Part shown: one piece after another, positions 1 to 8,262 of the stretch
How the letters are laid out: each line of letters starts with the position of its first letter
How positions within the stretch are numbered: the first letter of the stretch is position 1
DNA from: Desulfovibrio sp. ZJ369
Lineage (GTDB): Bacteria > Desulfobacterota > Desulfovibrionia > Desulfovibrionales > Desulfovibrionaceae
Assembly: GCF_011039085.1 (NCBI RefSeq)
Contig: NZ_JAAKEI010000022.1
Span: forward strand, 1-40,761
Length of the DNA stretch: 40,761 bases
Direction of reading: 5' to 3'
The notes under the pieces: model-generated
The model's input: only the letters and a program-made list of their open reading frames with translations
The model's database searches: none
What the model was told of the DNA's origin: nothing
Program-made: the position numbers and the translations under genes

Positions 1-82
1 TTCCGCCGAAAGTCGGTCGTTGTTTCACGAAGTCTGCACATGGTTGACTTGACGATGGCTCTTTTTGCCAGGTTTCATGTGA

Positions 83-814
83 ATGGAACTCTGGATGACA
101 TTAAAACATTATTTAGTTAATACTCTCCAGGAAATTAAAGAACATTTTAATAAATCCTGTTGCCTGGCTGCCATCCACCGTCTGCTTGTTAAACTTGGCT
201 ACAAATATAAAAAAACTCTCAAGGCCAGCGAACAAGAACGCGAAGATGTAAGAAGGAAACGTGAGGAATGGAAACTGTTCCAGCAAAAAGCTTCATGTAA
301 TAGATTGATATTTATTGATGAAACCGGTGCCAAAACCAATATGACGAGATTATACGGCAGAGCCAGAAATGGCCAACGTTGCCATGATCATGCGTCAGAC
401 GGACGTTGGGAAAGGATAAGCATACTTTCAGCAATCCGGGTAACGGGAGAAACTTGCAGTGTTGTTTTTGATGGGGCACTGGATGGAAAGATGTACAATG
501 CTTATATTGAAAAATTTCTTCTTCCAACGCTTAAAGCTAACGATATTGTTATAATGGACAATTTGAATGTCCATAAGTCAAAAACAGCCAAAAACTTGAT
601 AACGGAAAAAGGCTGCAAGTATATTTTCCTTCCAGAATACAGCCCGGATTTAAATCCCATTGAAAAGATGTGGAGCAAAGTGAAACAATTACTTCGGGGT
701 ATGAAAGCAAAAACATGTGATGAACTGTACAAATCCATTGGAAAAGCATTAAGTTGTATCACACAAAAAGACGCTGAAGGATGGTTTAAATCCTGTGGCT
801 ATGTAAAAAGTTAA
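83..814 (+). CDS. IS630-family transposase, catalytic part
   Basis: DDE-type transposase of the IS630/Tc1-mariner superfamily, which cuts and rejoins DNA at TA dinucleotides. An N-terminal helical segment (about residues 15-60) is followed by the DDE core: D79 in the IDETG motif, D159 in MDNLNVHK and E194 in SPDLNPIEKMW, with 34 residues between the second D and the E. The recognisable part is 243 residues; the DNA-binding N-terminus of a full IS630 protein is absent from this frame, and the frame is closed by a stop at 50-52. The missing part may be a separate upstream frame joined by frameshifting, or the copy may be broken; the window edge prevents a decision. Base composition is much richer in AT than its neighbours, indicating recent transfer. 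Its stop codon overlaps a 17-nt sequence (813-829) shared with the dispersed repeats. Confidence 0.88.
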   Translation: MELWMTLKHYLVNTLQEIKEHFNKSCCLAAIHRLLVKLGYKYKKTLKASEQEREDVRRKREEWKLFQQKASCNRLIFIDETGAKTNMTRLYGRARNGQRCHDHASDGRWERISILSAIRVTGETCSVVFDGALDGKMYNAYIEKFLLPTLKANDIVIMDNLNVHKSKTAKNLITEKGCKYIFLPEYSPDLNPIEKMWSKVKQLLRGMKAKTCDELYKSIGKALSCITQKDAEGWFKSCGYVKS

Positions 815-829
815 AAGCAAAATGCTCTA
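813..829 (-). repeat. Putative right terminal inverted repeat of the IS630 element
   Basis: Read inward on the minus strand this is TAGAGCATTTTGCTTTT. The same 17 nt begin the element at 27995 and, in inverse orientation, end those at 30492 and 40760. It directly abuts the transposase stop codon and ends in TA, the IS630 target dinucleotide. The left end lies outside the window, so its role as a terminal repeat is inferred. Confidence 0.55.
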
Positions 830-1012
830 GAACATATTGCTTTTGAAACGCCCGCTCCGGCGCGTAATGTAACGGCGCAAGTCAATTTCCTCTGCGCCTG
901 TCTCTGCTGTCGCCATCCGTAAGGCGGCACAGCCGCCAACGGCTGACGCTCGCGGCGGGCATGGCTTCGCCCTGCCAGAGCGTTTCGCTACTTTCATGAG
1001 CAAAACGCTCTG
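828..1012. repeat. TA-GAGC dispersed element, class A, copy 1
   Basis: This fills the gap between the transposase and gmhB. It starts at the TA shared with the IS end, runs through a GC-rich middle containing the module CATCCGTAAGGCGGCACAG, and closes with a hairpin (CAGAGCGTTT...AAAACGCTCTG) at about 976-1012. An inverted copy of nearly the same length lies at 2068-2251. No coding potential is seen; both strands carry only short overlapping frames. Confidence 0.8.
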
Positions 1013-1117
1013 GCGCGTTCCCTCCGCAGCGCAGAAGCGTATCCCGCCTTTTTGCGCGGAGCGGCCGGCTCTTGCCAGACGACCCGCAAGGGGCGCGCTG
1101 CTGCAGGCCGGCCCGGT

Positions 1118-1684
1118 TTACGGCTTTTGCCCGAGAATGTACGCGCAGGCCGCGGCCAAATCCGGCAAAACCGGTATGGGCGGCCCGACTTGCCGCGCCA
1201 GCCCGGCAGCCTCTTTTTCTCCCCAGCCCGTGCGGAGCAGAATCGGGCGGCATCCGGCCGCGCGCCCGGCCTGGACATCGCGCAGGCGGTCGCCGATCAT
1301 CCAGGACGCTGCCGGATCAATATCCCATTCGCGCACGGCCCGCAGCAAAAGGCCCGGCGCAGGCTTGCGGCAGGCGCACGGCCCGCTGATTTCTGGCAGA
1401 TGCGGGCAATGGTACCAGGCGTCCACGGCCGCGCCCAAGGGGTGCAATTGCGCATTGATCCGCGCATGCAGAGCCTGCATCTCCCGCTCGCCGAACAGAC
1501 CCCGCGCGATGCCGGACTGATTGCTGACCACCACCAGCAACCAGCCCGCCGCCTTGAAGCGGGCCAGGGCATCGGGCACGCCCGGGAGCCAGCGCCAGTC
1601 CTCCCAGCGATGCACATAGCCTGAGTCGTGATTGAGGGTGCCGTCGCGATCCAGAAAAATCGCGCGGCGTGCGGTGGCGATCAT
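1118..1684 (-). CDS. gmhB: D-glycero-D-manno-heptose 1,7-bisphosphate 7-phosphatase
   Basis: HAD-superfamily phosphatase of the GmhB/HisB-N group, which removes the 7-phosphate in the ADP-heptose pathway for the lipopolysaccharide core. The 188 residues carry the nucleophile motif DRDGT (D12 nucleophile, D14 general acid), motif II SNQSG (S54), the zinc loop CPH...CAC (C93, H95, C103, C105) with K107 just after, and the Mg-binding GDRLRD (131-136). Length fits the family. The start at 1684 has no strong Shine-Dalgarno but gives the canonical N-terminus. The histidinol-phosphatase branch has the same zinc loop and cannot be fully excluded; no his genes are nearby. Class A repeats lie on both sides (828-1012, and 2068-2251 beyond tRNA-Pro). 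Confidence 0.86.
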   Translation of the reverse strand: MIATARRAIFLDRDGTLNHDSGYVHRWEDWRWLPGVPDALARFKAAGWLLVVVSNQSGIARGLFGEREMQALHARINAQLHPLGAAVDAWYHCPHLPEISGPCACRKPAPGLLLRAVREWDIDPAASWMIGDRLRDVQAGRAAGCRPILLRTGWGEKEAAGLARQVGPPIPVLPDLAAACAYILGQKP

Positions 1685-1876
1685 GCACAGATGCTAGCTG
1701 CGGACGGGTCAGAGGTAAAGTCTTTTGCGCGCGCCCGGCCCGTGAGAGAGGCGGGCGCAACGCGCCAGGGAAGAAGTTCGAACCGGACCCGCAGAATCAC
1801 AGAGAGGCGGCGCGCGTCCCGGCGGCAAACAAAAACGGATGTGTCGCCGATGGGCGGATACTCCGTTATGAAACCG

Positions 1877-1953
1877 TGGTCGGAGCGAAAGGATTCGAAC
1901 CTTCGGCCCCCTGCTCCCAAAGCAGGTGCGCTACCAAGCTGCGCCACGCTCCG
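1877..1953 (-). tRNA. tRNA-Pro (anticodon TGG)
   Basis: On the minus strand the acceptor CGGAGCG pairs with CGCTCCG, the D-arm reads GCGC...GCGC, the anticodon arm is CCTGC-TTTGGGA-GCAGG with anticodon TGG, and the T-arm contains GGTTCGAATCC. Discriminator A and an encoded CCA complete 77 nt. Confidence 0.96.
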
Positions 1954-1962
1954 TGGGTTTTG

Positions 1963-1991
1963 CTCTTACGCAAAACTCCGGCTCTTGGCAA
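1963..1991 (-). promoter_or_regulatory. Candidate promoter of tRNA-Pro
   Basis: TTGCCA (1986-1991) lies 17 nt from TAAGAG (1963-1968) on the minus strand, just upstream of the tRNA. The same -35 with the same spacing precedes tRNA-His. The -10 is weak. Two short hairpins overlap it (GTTTTGC/GCAAAAC and CCGGCT/AGCCGG). Confidence 0.4.
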
Positions 1992-2026
1992 GCCGGGCCA
2001 ATAATGAGACATTCACGCTTTCAATG

Positions 2027-2070
2027 AAAATGATATTATAACTATCTGAAACTCAAAACGAATTTTTTAG
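2027..2070 (+). repeat. 44-bp AT-rich repeat F, copy 1
   Basis: A 44-nt block starting AAAATGATATT and ending AACGAATTTTTTAG matches 28162-28205 with four mismatches. Here it runs directly into the class A element at 2068; the other copy directly follows a class B element, so it may be a preferred insertion site or an attached module. Confidence 0.75.
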
Positions 2071-2251
2071 AGCATTTTGCTAATGAAATCAGCTCAACGC
2101 TCTGGCAGGGCGAAGCCATGCCCGCCGCGAGCGTCAGCCGTTGGCGGCTGTGCCGCCTTACGGATGGCGACAGCAGAGACAGGCGCAGGCGAAATGTACT
2201 TGCGCCGTGAAGCGCCGGATCAAGCGTTTCAAAAGCAATAAATATGCTCTA
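2068..2251. repeat. TA-GAGC dispersed element, class A, copy 2 (inverted)
   Basis: Reverse-complement relative of 828-1012. It begins TA-GAGCATTTTGC, forms a hairpin to about 2103, continues with GGCAGGGCGAAGCCATGCCC and the CTTACGGATGGCGACAGC module, and ends ...AATATGCTC-TA. With repeat F it fills most of the roughly 310 bp between tRNA-Pro and the BON lipoprotein gene; no gene is seen. Confidence 0.8.
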
Positions 2252-2264
2252 ATGAGGGCTGATC

Positions 2265-2969
2265 CTAGCTTTTCTGCGCTTGCGTTGCGTGGGCAGGGGC
2301 TGCGGGCTGCTGCGCGGGCTGAGTGGCCTTGTTCCCCTTTGTCCCGGACGGGCTCGGCGGCAGCCCGGTGGCCTGTACGCCTTCCCTGCCGCTGCCGGCG
2401 GCCTTGGGCCCGGGCATGTCCGGCACAGCCCCGGAGCGCTGGGGCAGCATCAAATAGCTGGTCACAGAGGTGACGCCCTTGACGGCCCGCGCCGTACGGA
2501 TGGCGATCTGCTTTTCCGCCTTATCCTTGACGACGCCCAGCAAGACCACCCGCCCGGCATTGACTTCCGTGTCAATGCGCGTGGAAGAAAGGCCTTTGGC
2601 CCCGATCAGAGCCGTGCGCAGGGACGTGGCCAGGGCGAAATCGCTTGCCTCGCTCCTGGCCGGGGCAAACCAGTGCGGCGTGATCGAGCGCGGCTTATAG
2701 CGCCGGGCGATGGCCAGGGCTTTGGCCTGCATGTTTTGCGGCACCTCGCCCACCAGAAAGACGTTGCCGTAATAGCAATACACGGCAATGGACCAGCCGT
2801 CGCTGAAACTGGCCTCCAACAGCGCGGTCTTGATGCTGGAAGCCAGGGCCTTGTCGTCCGTGATCGTGTCCATAAGGCGTTGATCGTCATACAGGCCATA
2901 GGCGCCATAGGCGCAGCCGTTCAGAACGGTCAGAACCGCAAGAAGCAGAAGCAGGGCCAAGCGTGGCAT
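2265..2969 (-). CDS. BON-domain lipoprotein (OsmY/DolP-like)
   Basis: Predicted envelope lipoprotein of 234 residues. The N-terminus is a hydrophobic signal ending in LNGC, with lipidated C19. Two BON domains follow: about 40-100 (DKALASSIKTALLEA... with FLVGEVP) and about 115-180 (SDFALATSLRTAL... VVLLGVVKDKAEKQIA). The tail is rich in Pro, Ala and Gln and looks disordered. Two BON domains after a lipobox is the layout of DolP/YraP, which supports outer-membrane integrity and binds anionic phospholipid; the same role here is inference. The chosen ATG has GGAGG 6 nt upstream. It starts 25 nt after murA stops and is probably cotranscribed with it. Confidence 0.85.
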   Translation of the reverse strand: MPRLALLLLLAVLTVLNGCAYGAYGLYDDQRLMDTITDDKALASSIKTALLEASFSDGWSIAVYCYYGNVFLVGEVPQNMQAKALAIARRYKPRSITPHWFAPARSEASDFALATSLRTALIGAKGLSSTRIDTEVNAGRVVLLGVVKDKAEKQIAIRTARAVKGVTSVTSYLMLPQRSGAVPDMPGPKAAGSGREGVQATGLPPSPSGTKGNKATQPAQQPAAPAHATQAQKS

Positions 2970-2994
2970 GCTGTCCTCCCGGCAATGCGTGGAA

Positions 2995-4245
2995 TTATTC
3001 TTTTTCGCGGCGGATGCGCGCGCCCACGGCGTTGAGCTTGTTTTCAATGCGTTCATAGCCGCGATCCAGATGATAGATGCGCCGCACATGGGTTGTGCCG
3101 CGCGCGGCCAGCCCGGCCAGCACCAGGGAGGCGCTGGCCCGCAGATCCGAAGCCATGACCGGAGCCCCGGCAAGCTGGCTGACGCCCCGGACCATGGCCG
3201 TATGCCCGGAAATCTTGATCTGCGCGCCCATGCGCACTAATTCCTGCACATGCATGAAGCGGTTTTCAAAAATGCTTTCTTCCACCACGCTGGCCCCCTG
3301 GGCGGAACACATCAGGGCCATGACCTGGGCCTGCATGTCCGTGGGAAAGCCGGGATAAGGCTGCGTTTTCAGATCTGTGCCGCGCAGGGGGCAGGCGCAT
3401 CTGGCCAGCACGCCTTCGGGCGTGGCCGTGATCTCCATGCCCATATCCCGCAGCTTGAGGATCACGGCTTCCAGCTCTTTAAAGGGGCAGTTGCGCACCA
3501 GAAGCTCGCCGCCCGTGATGCCCGCGGCCACCAGAAAGGTACCCGCCTCAATGCGATCCGGCATGATCGCGTAGGGCGCGCCGCGCAGCTCGCTGACGCC
3601 CTGGATGCGGATGCAACTGCTGCCCTGGCCCTGGATGCGCGCCCCGCAGGCCAGGAGAAAATTCGCCAGGTCCACCACTTCAGGCTCGCGGGCCGCATTT
3701 TCCAGAATGGTTTCGCCCTCCGCCAGAACCGCGGCCATGAGCAGATTTTCCGTGCCGCCCACAGTGGGCATGTCAAAGGTGACATGCGCGCCTTTGAGCT
3801 TGCGGCAGCGGCCCAGAATATAGCCTTCCTCCAGATCGAAGCGCGCGCCCATCTGCTCCAGGCCCTTGAGATGCTGATCCACGGGGCGCGCGCCGATGGC
3901 GCAGCCGCCGGGCAGCGCCACGCGGGCCCGGCCGATGCGCGCCAACAGCGGCCCCAGGCAGAGCACCGAAGCCCGCATGGTGCTGACCAGCTCATAGGGA
4001 GCCTCGGGCAAAAGCGTGCCGGGCGTGATGCAGGCCTTTCCGTCCGCGTATTCGCAGGCGCAGCCCAGCATCTGCAAAAGCTTCAGCGTGGTATGGATGT
4101 CGCGCAGATCCGGCACGTTGCTGAATGTGACGGAATCCGACGCCAGAATGGCGGCAAACAATATGGGCAGGGCCGCGTTTTTGGAGCCGCTGACCTCAAT
4201 GCTGCCGGTAAGCGGTATGCCGCCGTCAATGACCAGTTTATCCAT
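2995..4245 (-). CDS. murA: UDP-N-acetylglucosamine 1-carboxyvinyltransferase
   Basis: Cytoplasmic enzyme of the first committed step of peptidoglycan synthesis: transfer of enolpyruvate from PEP to UDP-GlcNAc. The 416 residues show the SGSKNAALP motif (K22, N23) and [15 protein letters not shown], with the catalytic, fosfomycin-target cysteine at C115, the E. coli numbering. The chosen ATG is preceded by GAGG at normal spacing and begins the canonical MDKLVIDGG. An in-frame upstream extension has no similarity to the family. The 25-nt gap to the downstream lipoprotein gene suggests one transcript. Confidence 0.97.
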   Translation of the reverse strand: MDKLVIDGGIPLTGSIEVSGSKNAALPILFAAILASDSVTFSNVPDLRDIHTTLKLLQMLGCACEYADGKACITPGTLLPEAPYELVSTMRASVLCLGPLLARIGRARVALPGGCAIGARPVDQHLKGLEQMGARFDLEEGYILGRCRKLKGAHVTFDMPTVGGTENLLMAAVLAEGETILENAAREPEVVDLANFLLACGARIQGQGSSCIRIQGVSELRGAPYAIMPDRIEAGTFLVAAGITGGELLVRNCPFKELEAVILKLRDMGMEITATPEGVLARCACPLRGTDLKTQPYPGFPTDMQAQVMALMCSAQGASVVEESIFENRFMHVQELVRMGAQIKISGHTAMVRGVSQLAGAPVMASDLRASASLVLAGLAARGTTHVRRIYHLDRGYERIENKLNAVGARIRREKE

Positions 4246-4510
4246 ATGTCCTCGGGGCATGGTTGCCGACGCGCGGCCGGGAACGCCGGTTGCCGGGCCG
4301 TGCACGGCCGTGAGAATGACGGGGAGCGGAATACGCCCGCGCGCCTGCCGCCAAGTCACTGCGGCTTGCGGCAGGCTCATTGCGCGGCATATCCGCAAAA
4401 ACCGCGCATAAGGGCAAGGTTTTCAAAGATAACCTGCCCAGAATCCGGGATACGAAACTTTGTAGCTTTTTTTTTAGATAAAATCCAGAGTCGCAAGCGG
4501 CAAAAATCGC

Positions 4511-4539
4511 TTGCCAAAAAAAGCGCCTCTGCGTATAAC
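4511..4539 (+). promoter_or_regulatory. Promoter of tRNA-His
   Basis: TTGCCA (4511-4516), 17-nt spacer, TATAAC (4534-4539), ending 12 nt before the tRNA. This is a near-consensus housekeeping promoter. The remaining sequence back to murA (4246-4510) shows no gene and holds the divergent murA leader. Confidence 0.72.
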
Positions 4540-4550
4540 AGCCTTCCCGT

Positions 4551-4627
4551 GGCGGAAGTAGCTCAGTTGGTAGAGCACCTGGTTGTGGCCCAGGTGGCCG
4601 TGGGTTCAAGTCCCATCTTTCGCCCCA
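4551..4627 (+). tRNA. tRNA-His (anticodon GTG)
   Basis: Has the extra 5' G opposite C73 that is typical of tRNA-His, acceptor GCGGAAG/CTTTCGC, D-arm GCTC...GAGC, anticodon arm CCTGG-TTGTGGC-CCAGG with anticodon GTG, T-loop TTCAAGT and encoded CCA (4625-4627). Confidence 0.96.
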
Positions 4628-4636
4628 GAGAGTTCC

Positions 4637-4669
4637 CCGCGCCTGAATTTCATTCCGGCGCGGTTTTTT
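4637..4669 (+). terminator. Rho-independent terminator after tRNA-His
   Basis: Perfect 7-bp stem CCGCGCC/GGCGCGG with a 13-nt loop, directly followed by six T residues (4664-4669), 9 nt beyond the tRNA. Confidence 0.88.
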
Positions 4670-4736
4670 GCGCCTCGCGGCCAGGCAAACCGGCCGTTCG
4701 GCAGTGTCGGGGGGCTCAAGGCAGTACCAGGGCTGA

Positions 4737-4880
4737 CCCTGGAGCAGATTACCTTTGACTTTTTATGAAAGTCAAAGGTGGCATTCAGGCGAAAAACGCG
4801 GTTTTTGCCTGAATGTACGCCGCGTTGCGGCGGCTGCCGCTTTCGCGTCAGCAGAGCATTTTCAAAGTGAAAATGCTCTA
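4737..4880. repeat. Dispersed element, class C, copy 1
   Basis: This 144-bp block has a twin at 35618-35761 with two differences. Successive hairpins are ACCTTTGACTTT/AAAGTCAAAGGT (12-bp stem), CATTCAGGC/GCCTGAATG, and a terminal AGCATTTTCA/TGAAAATGCT stem ending GCTC-TA. The final CTA is the TAG stop codon of the minus-strand XdhC gene. Confidence 0.88.
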
Positions 4881-6029
4881 GTCTTCAAAACGCAGGCGAT
4901 GCAAGGTTCCGGCCCGAGCGGCCAGCAATTCGGCCACCACGGCCACCGCGATCTGCTGCGGGCTTTCCGCGCCCACGGGCAGGCCGATGGGGCAGCGCAC
5001 GGCTGCCAGCTCCGCGTCGGGCACGCCCTGCTCCCGCAGGGCCGCATAGACCTGCTCACGCTTGGCGCGGCTGCCGATCATGCCGATATAGGCGGCGTGG
5101 CTTGCCAGGGCCTGCGAGAGCACCTCGCGGTCAAAGCTGTGGCCGCGCGTGACAATGGCCACATAATGCCTGCGGCCAATGCCGCAGGCCTCCACCAGCC
5201 CTTCAAAGCCCGGCAGGGTCACACAGCGGCGGGCCATGGGAAAACGCGCGGGATCGGAAAATTCCGGCCTGTCGTCCACCACGTCCACCACAAAACCGCA
5301 GGTCCGGGCCAAAGCCGCCACCTCCAGCGAGACATGGCCGCCGCCGCAGAGCAGGAGCACGGGCGGGGCGCTCAGGGGCTCCACATACATGGCCCGATCC
5401 CCGCCTGCGAGCAATCCGGGCTTATTGCCGAGCTTTTCCAGCAGCGGCGCCGCGGCCTCCAATCCCTGACGCACAGCCGGGGAATCAGCCAAACCCGCAA
5501 ATTCCGCGGGCAGGTTCTCCAGATGCAGGCAGCGCCGGGGCAGGCTTTCGCGGCTGACATCCACAGTCCAGACGCCGCTGCCGCCTGCGCGCAAAACATG
5601 CGCGGCCAGGGCGAAGACCGCAGCCTGTTGCGGCATGAGCGCCTCGCAAAGCACTTCCATGCTGCCGCCGCAGATCATGTCGCTTTCCGGCGACAGGCCG
5701 GTGAGATCGCAGGAAACGCGGGCGGAAATGCCGGCCGCCAGGCTTTGCCGGGCCGCTTCCAGGGCCCGGCCCTCCAGAGCCCCGCCCCCGATGGTGCCTT
5801 CAAAACCGTCTTCCGTAAGCAGGGCGCGGGTTCCGGCGGCGCGCGGAGCCGAGCCCTGGCGCGAAATCACAGTCAGCAGCACGGCCTTGCGCCCGGCTTC
5901 GAGCAATGCCGCCACGCGCGCCTCAAAAAAATCCCCGCCCACGGCAGCGGACGGATCAACCCGCGCATCCCGGGCTTGCGGGCTTTCCGGGCCCGCCAGC
6001 GGCGACTCTTCTTGATGGATCTCAGGCAT
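4878..6029 (-). CDS. XdhC/CoxI-family protein (molybdenum hydroxylase maturation type)
   Basis: XdhC proteins bind molybdenum cofactor, aid its sulfuration and hand it to xanthine-dehydrogenase-type enzymes. The 383 residues show the XdhC/CoxI domain (about 35-105, VLLTVISRQGSAPRAAGTRAL and GTIGGGALE) and, after a linker, the C-terminal Rossmann domain (about 230-370, VLLLCGGGHVSLEVAALA, then VDDRPEF and YIGMIGSRAKR). No molybdenum hydroxylase gene lies in the window, so its client is unknown. The start overlaps the end of topA by 8 nt, implying translational coupling. Its TAG stop codon is the edge of the class C repeat. Confidence 0.86.
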   Translation of the reverse strand: MPEIHQEESPLAGPESPQARDARVDPSAAVGGDFFEARVAALLEAGRKAVLLTVISRQGSAPRAAGTRALLTEDGFEGTIGGGALEGRALEAARQSLAAGISARVSCDLTGLSPESDMICGGSMEVLCEALMPQQAAVFALAAHVLRAGGSGVWTVDVSRESLPRRCLHLENLPAEFAGLADSPAVRQGLEAAAPLLEKLGNKPGLLAGGDRAMYVEPLSAPPVLLLCGGGHVSLEVAALARTCGFVVDVVDDRPEFSDPARFPMARRCVTLPGFEGLVEACGIGRRHYVAIVTRGHSFDREVLSQALASHAAYIGMIGSRAKREQVYAALREQGVPDAELAAVRCPIGLPVGAESPQQIAVAVVAELLAARAGTLHRLRFED

Positions 6030-8262
6030 CGCCGTCCTCCTTCACATAGCCGCAGCCCTTGACCGGGCAAAGAATCCTGAGCCCGTCCCGGCTCTTTTTC
6101 TCCACCAGATAGGGCGAATCGCAACGCGGGCAGGGGCCGGGCACGGGCTTGTCCCAGAGGGCGAAATCGCACTGCGGGTATTGATCGCAGGAATAGAAAA
6201 GCTTGCCGCGCTTGCTGCTCTTTTCCACCAGAGTGCCCTTGCCGCAGCGCGGGCAGGGCACGCCGGTGGAAAAAGGCGCGGCGTAATCGCAGGCCGGATA
6301 GCCCGTGCAGGCGATAAAGCGGCTGCCGGTGCGGGATTTTTTGATCACCAGATCTTTGCCGCAGCGCGGGCATTGGCCCACTTTTTCATACTGCGGCTTT
6401 TCGGAGGCCACGGCTTGCACCCGGCCGTCCTCGGTGCGCGCGAAATTGCTGGTGTAGCGGCATTCCGGATAGCCGGAACAGGCCAGAAAGGCCCCTGCCT
6501 TGCCGAACTTGATCAGCAGCGGCTTGCCGCAGTCCGGGCAGGGCAGATCCGTGGGCATGCCGCCCTTCAGGCTCTGCATGTTTTTGGCCGCCGCGTCCAG
6601 AGTGGGATTAAAATCCGCGGCAAAGGCCCGCAGCAGGTTTACCCAGTTTTCGCTGCCCTCGGCCACCTTGTCCAGGCCCTCCTCCATCTGGGCCGTAAAG
6701 CCCACGTCCATGAGCCTGGCAAAATGCTCGGTGAGCTGGCGGCAGACCACCCGGCCCAGATCCGTGGGCACGAAATGGCGTTCCGCCAGATGCACATAAT
6801 CGCGATCCTGCAAGGTGGAGATGATCGCCGCGTAGGTGGACGGCCGCCCGATCCCAAGCTCCTCCAGCTCGCGCACCAGGCTTGCCTCGCTGTAGCGGGC
6901 CGGGGGCTGGGTGAATTTCTGCTCCTTTTCCAGCTTGTTCAGGGTCAGGGTCTGCCCGGCCTGGAGGGGCGGCAGCTCGGCGTCGGCCTCCTCCTTGCCG
7001 CGCGGCCAGGCCGCGAGAAAACCGGGAAAGAGCAGGCGCTCGCCCTTGGCCCGCCACTGGGTATGGGCGCAGGCGATGGTCGCCACAGTGTCGTGGAAGC
7101 GCGCCCCGGCCATCTGCGAAGCCACGAAGCGCGACCAGATCAGCCGGTAAAGATTGTACTGATCCGGCGGCAGATGCGGCTTGACCATCTCCGGCGTGAT
7201 GCTCACATCCACGGGTCGCACGGCTTCATGCGCGTCCTGGGCTCCGCCCTTGGCCTTGTAGATCCGGGCCTTTTTGGGCAGATACTCCTGACCGAACGTG
7301 TCACTGATAAAGTCCCGGGCCGCCTTGCGCGCCTCATCGGCAATACGCGTGGAGTCGGTACGCATATAGGTGATCAGCGCGGTCAGCCCCTTGTCGCCCA
7401 GTTCCACGCCCTCGTAAAGACGCTGCGCGATGTTCATGGTGCGCTTGGCCGTGTAGGAAAGGCGCTGATTGGCCGCCTGCTGCAAGGTGGAGGTGATGAA
7501 CGGCGGCTGGGGAGCCCGTTCGCGCTCTTTTTCCTCAACGCTTTCCACCACGAACGGCTTGCCCCTGATGGCGGCTTCCAGCGCGTCCGCAGCTTCGCGG
7601 TTGGCAATGGCCGCCTTTTTGCCGTTGATTCTGGCCAGATCCGCCTTAAAGGGCGGCGGCGCTGCGGCGGCAAGCAGGACTTTGAACAGCCAGTATTCCT
7701 CAGGTTTAAAAGCCTCGCGCTCGGCCTCGCGATCCACGATCAGGCGCAAGGCCACGGACTGCACCCGCCCGGCGGAAATGCCGCGTTTGATGGTTTTCCA
7801 GAGCAGGGGCGAAATCTTGTAGCCCACCAGCCGATCCAGCACGCGCCGGGCCTGTTGGGCGTCAAAAAGAGCGGCGTTCAGTTCGCGCGGATGTTCCAGA
7901 GCCTCCTTGACGGCTCTGGAGGTGATCTCGTTGAATTGGATGCGCTTGATGTTTTTGGCTTTGTCGCGAATCAGCTCGGCCACATGCCAGGCAATGGCTT
8001 CCCCCTCGCGATCCGGGTCCGGCGCGAGAAAGACCGTATCGGCCCTGGCCGCTGCCGCTCGCAACTCGTTGACCACATGCTTTTTGTTTTCAATGACTTC
8101 ATAATGGGGAGCGAAGTCGTTGGCCTCGTCCACGCCCAGGGTGCTGGAGGGCAGATCGCGCACATGGCCCACACTGGCCTGCACCACATACTGCGGCCCC
8201 AGAAACTTTTTAATGGTCTTTACCTTGGCCGGGGATTCCACGATAATCAACTGCTTGCCCAT
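6022..8262 (-). CDS. topA: DNA topoisomerase I
   Basis: Type IA topoisomerase that relaxes negative supercoils through a 5'-phosphotyrosyl intermediate. The 746 residues have the TOPRIM domain (VESPAKVKTIKKFLG with E9; PDPDREGEA with D82, D84, E86), the catalytic tyrosine Y299 in LITYMRTDSTR, and the core to about residue 580. Four C-terminal zinc ribbons follow (CPDCG...CSGYPEC, CPRCG...CTGYPAC, CPRCG...CDQYPQC, CPRCD...CPVKGC). Four ribbons is a normal number for the family; in the last one the usual GYP is replaced by VKG. Start supported by GAGG upstream. First gene of a probable topA-xdhC transcript. Confidence 0.97.
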   Translation of the reverse strand: MGKQLIIVESPAKVKTIKKFLGPQYVVQASVGHVRDLPSSTLGVDEANDFAPHYEVIENKKHVVNELRAAAARADTVFLAPDPDREGEAIAWHVAELIRDKAKNIKRIQFNEITSRAVKEALEHPRELNAALFDAQQARRVLDRLVGYKISPLLWKTIKRGISAGRVQSVALRLIVDREAEREAFKPEEYWLFKVLLAAAAPPPFKADLARINGKKAAIANREAADALEAAIRGKPFVVESVEEKERERAPQPPFITSTLQQAANQRLSYTAKRTMNIAQRLYEGVELGDKGLTALITYMRTDSTRIADEARKAARDFISDTFGQEYLPKKARIYKAKGGAQDAHEAVRPVDVSITPEMVKPHLPPDQYNLYRLIWSRFVASQMAGARFHDTVATIACAHTQWRAKGERLLFPGFLAAWPRGKEEADAELPPLQAGQTLTLNKLEKEQKFTQPPARYSEASLVRELEELGIGRPSTYAAIISTLQDRDYVHLAERHFVPTDLGRVVCRQLTEHFARLMDVGFTAQMEEGLDKVAEGSENWVNLLRAFAADFNPTLDAAAKNMQSLKGGMPTDLPCPDCGKPLLIKFGKAGAFLACSGYPECRYTSNFARTEDGRVQAVASEKPQYEKVGQCPRCGKDLVIKKSRTGSRFIACTGYPACDYAAPFSTGVPCPRCGKGTLVEKSSKRGKLFYSCDQYPQCDFALWDKPVPGPCPRCDSPYLVEKKSRDGLRILCPVKGCGYVKEDGDA

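Noticed and set aside
1..82. First half of the transposase as an intact gene
   Set aside because: All three plus frames meet stops before or soon after 83 and the fragment is too short to place; it may be the end of a separate upstream frame.
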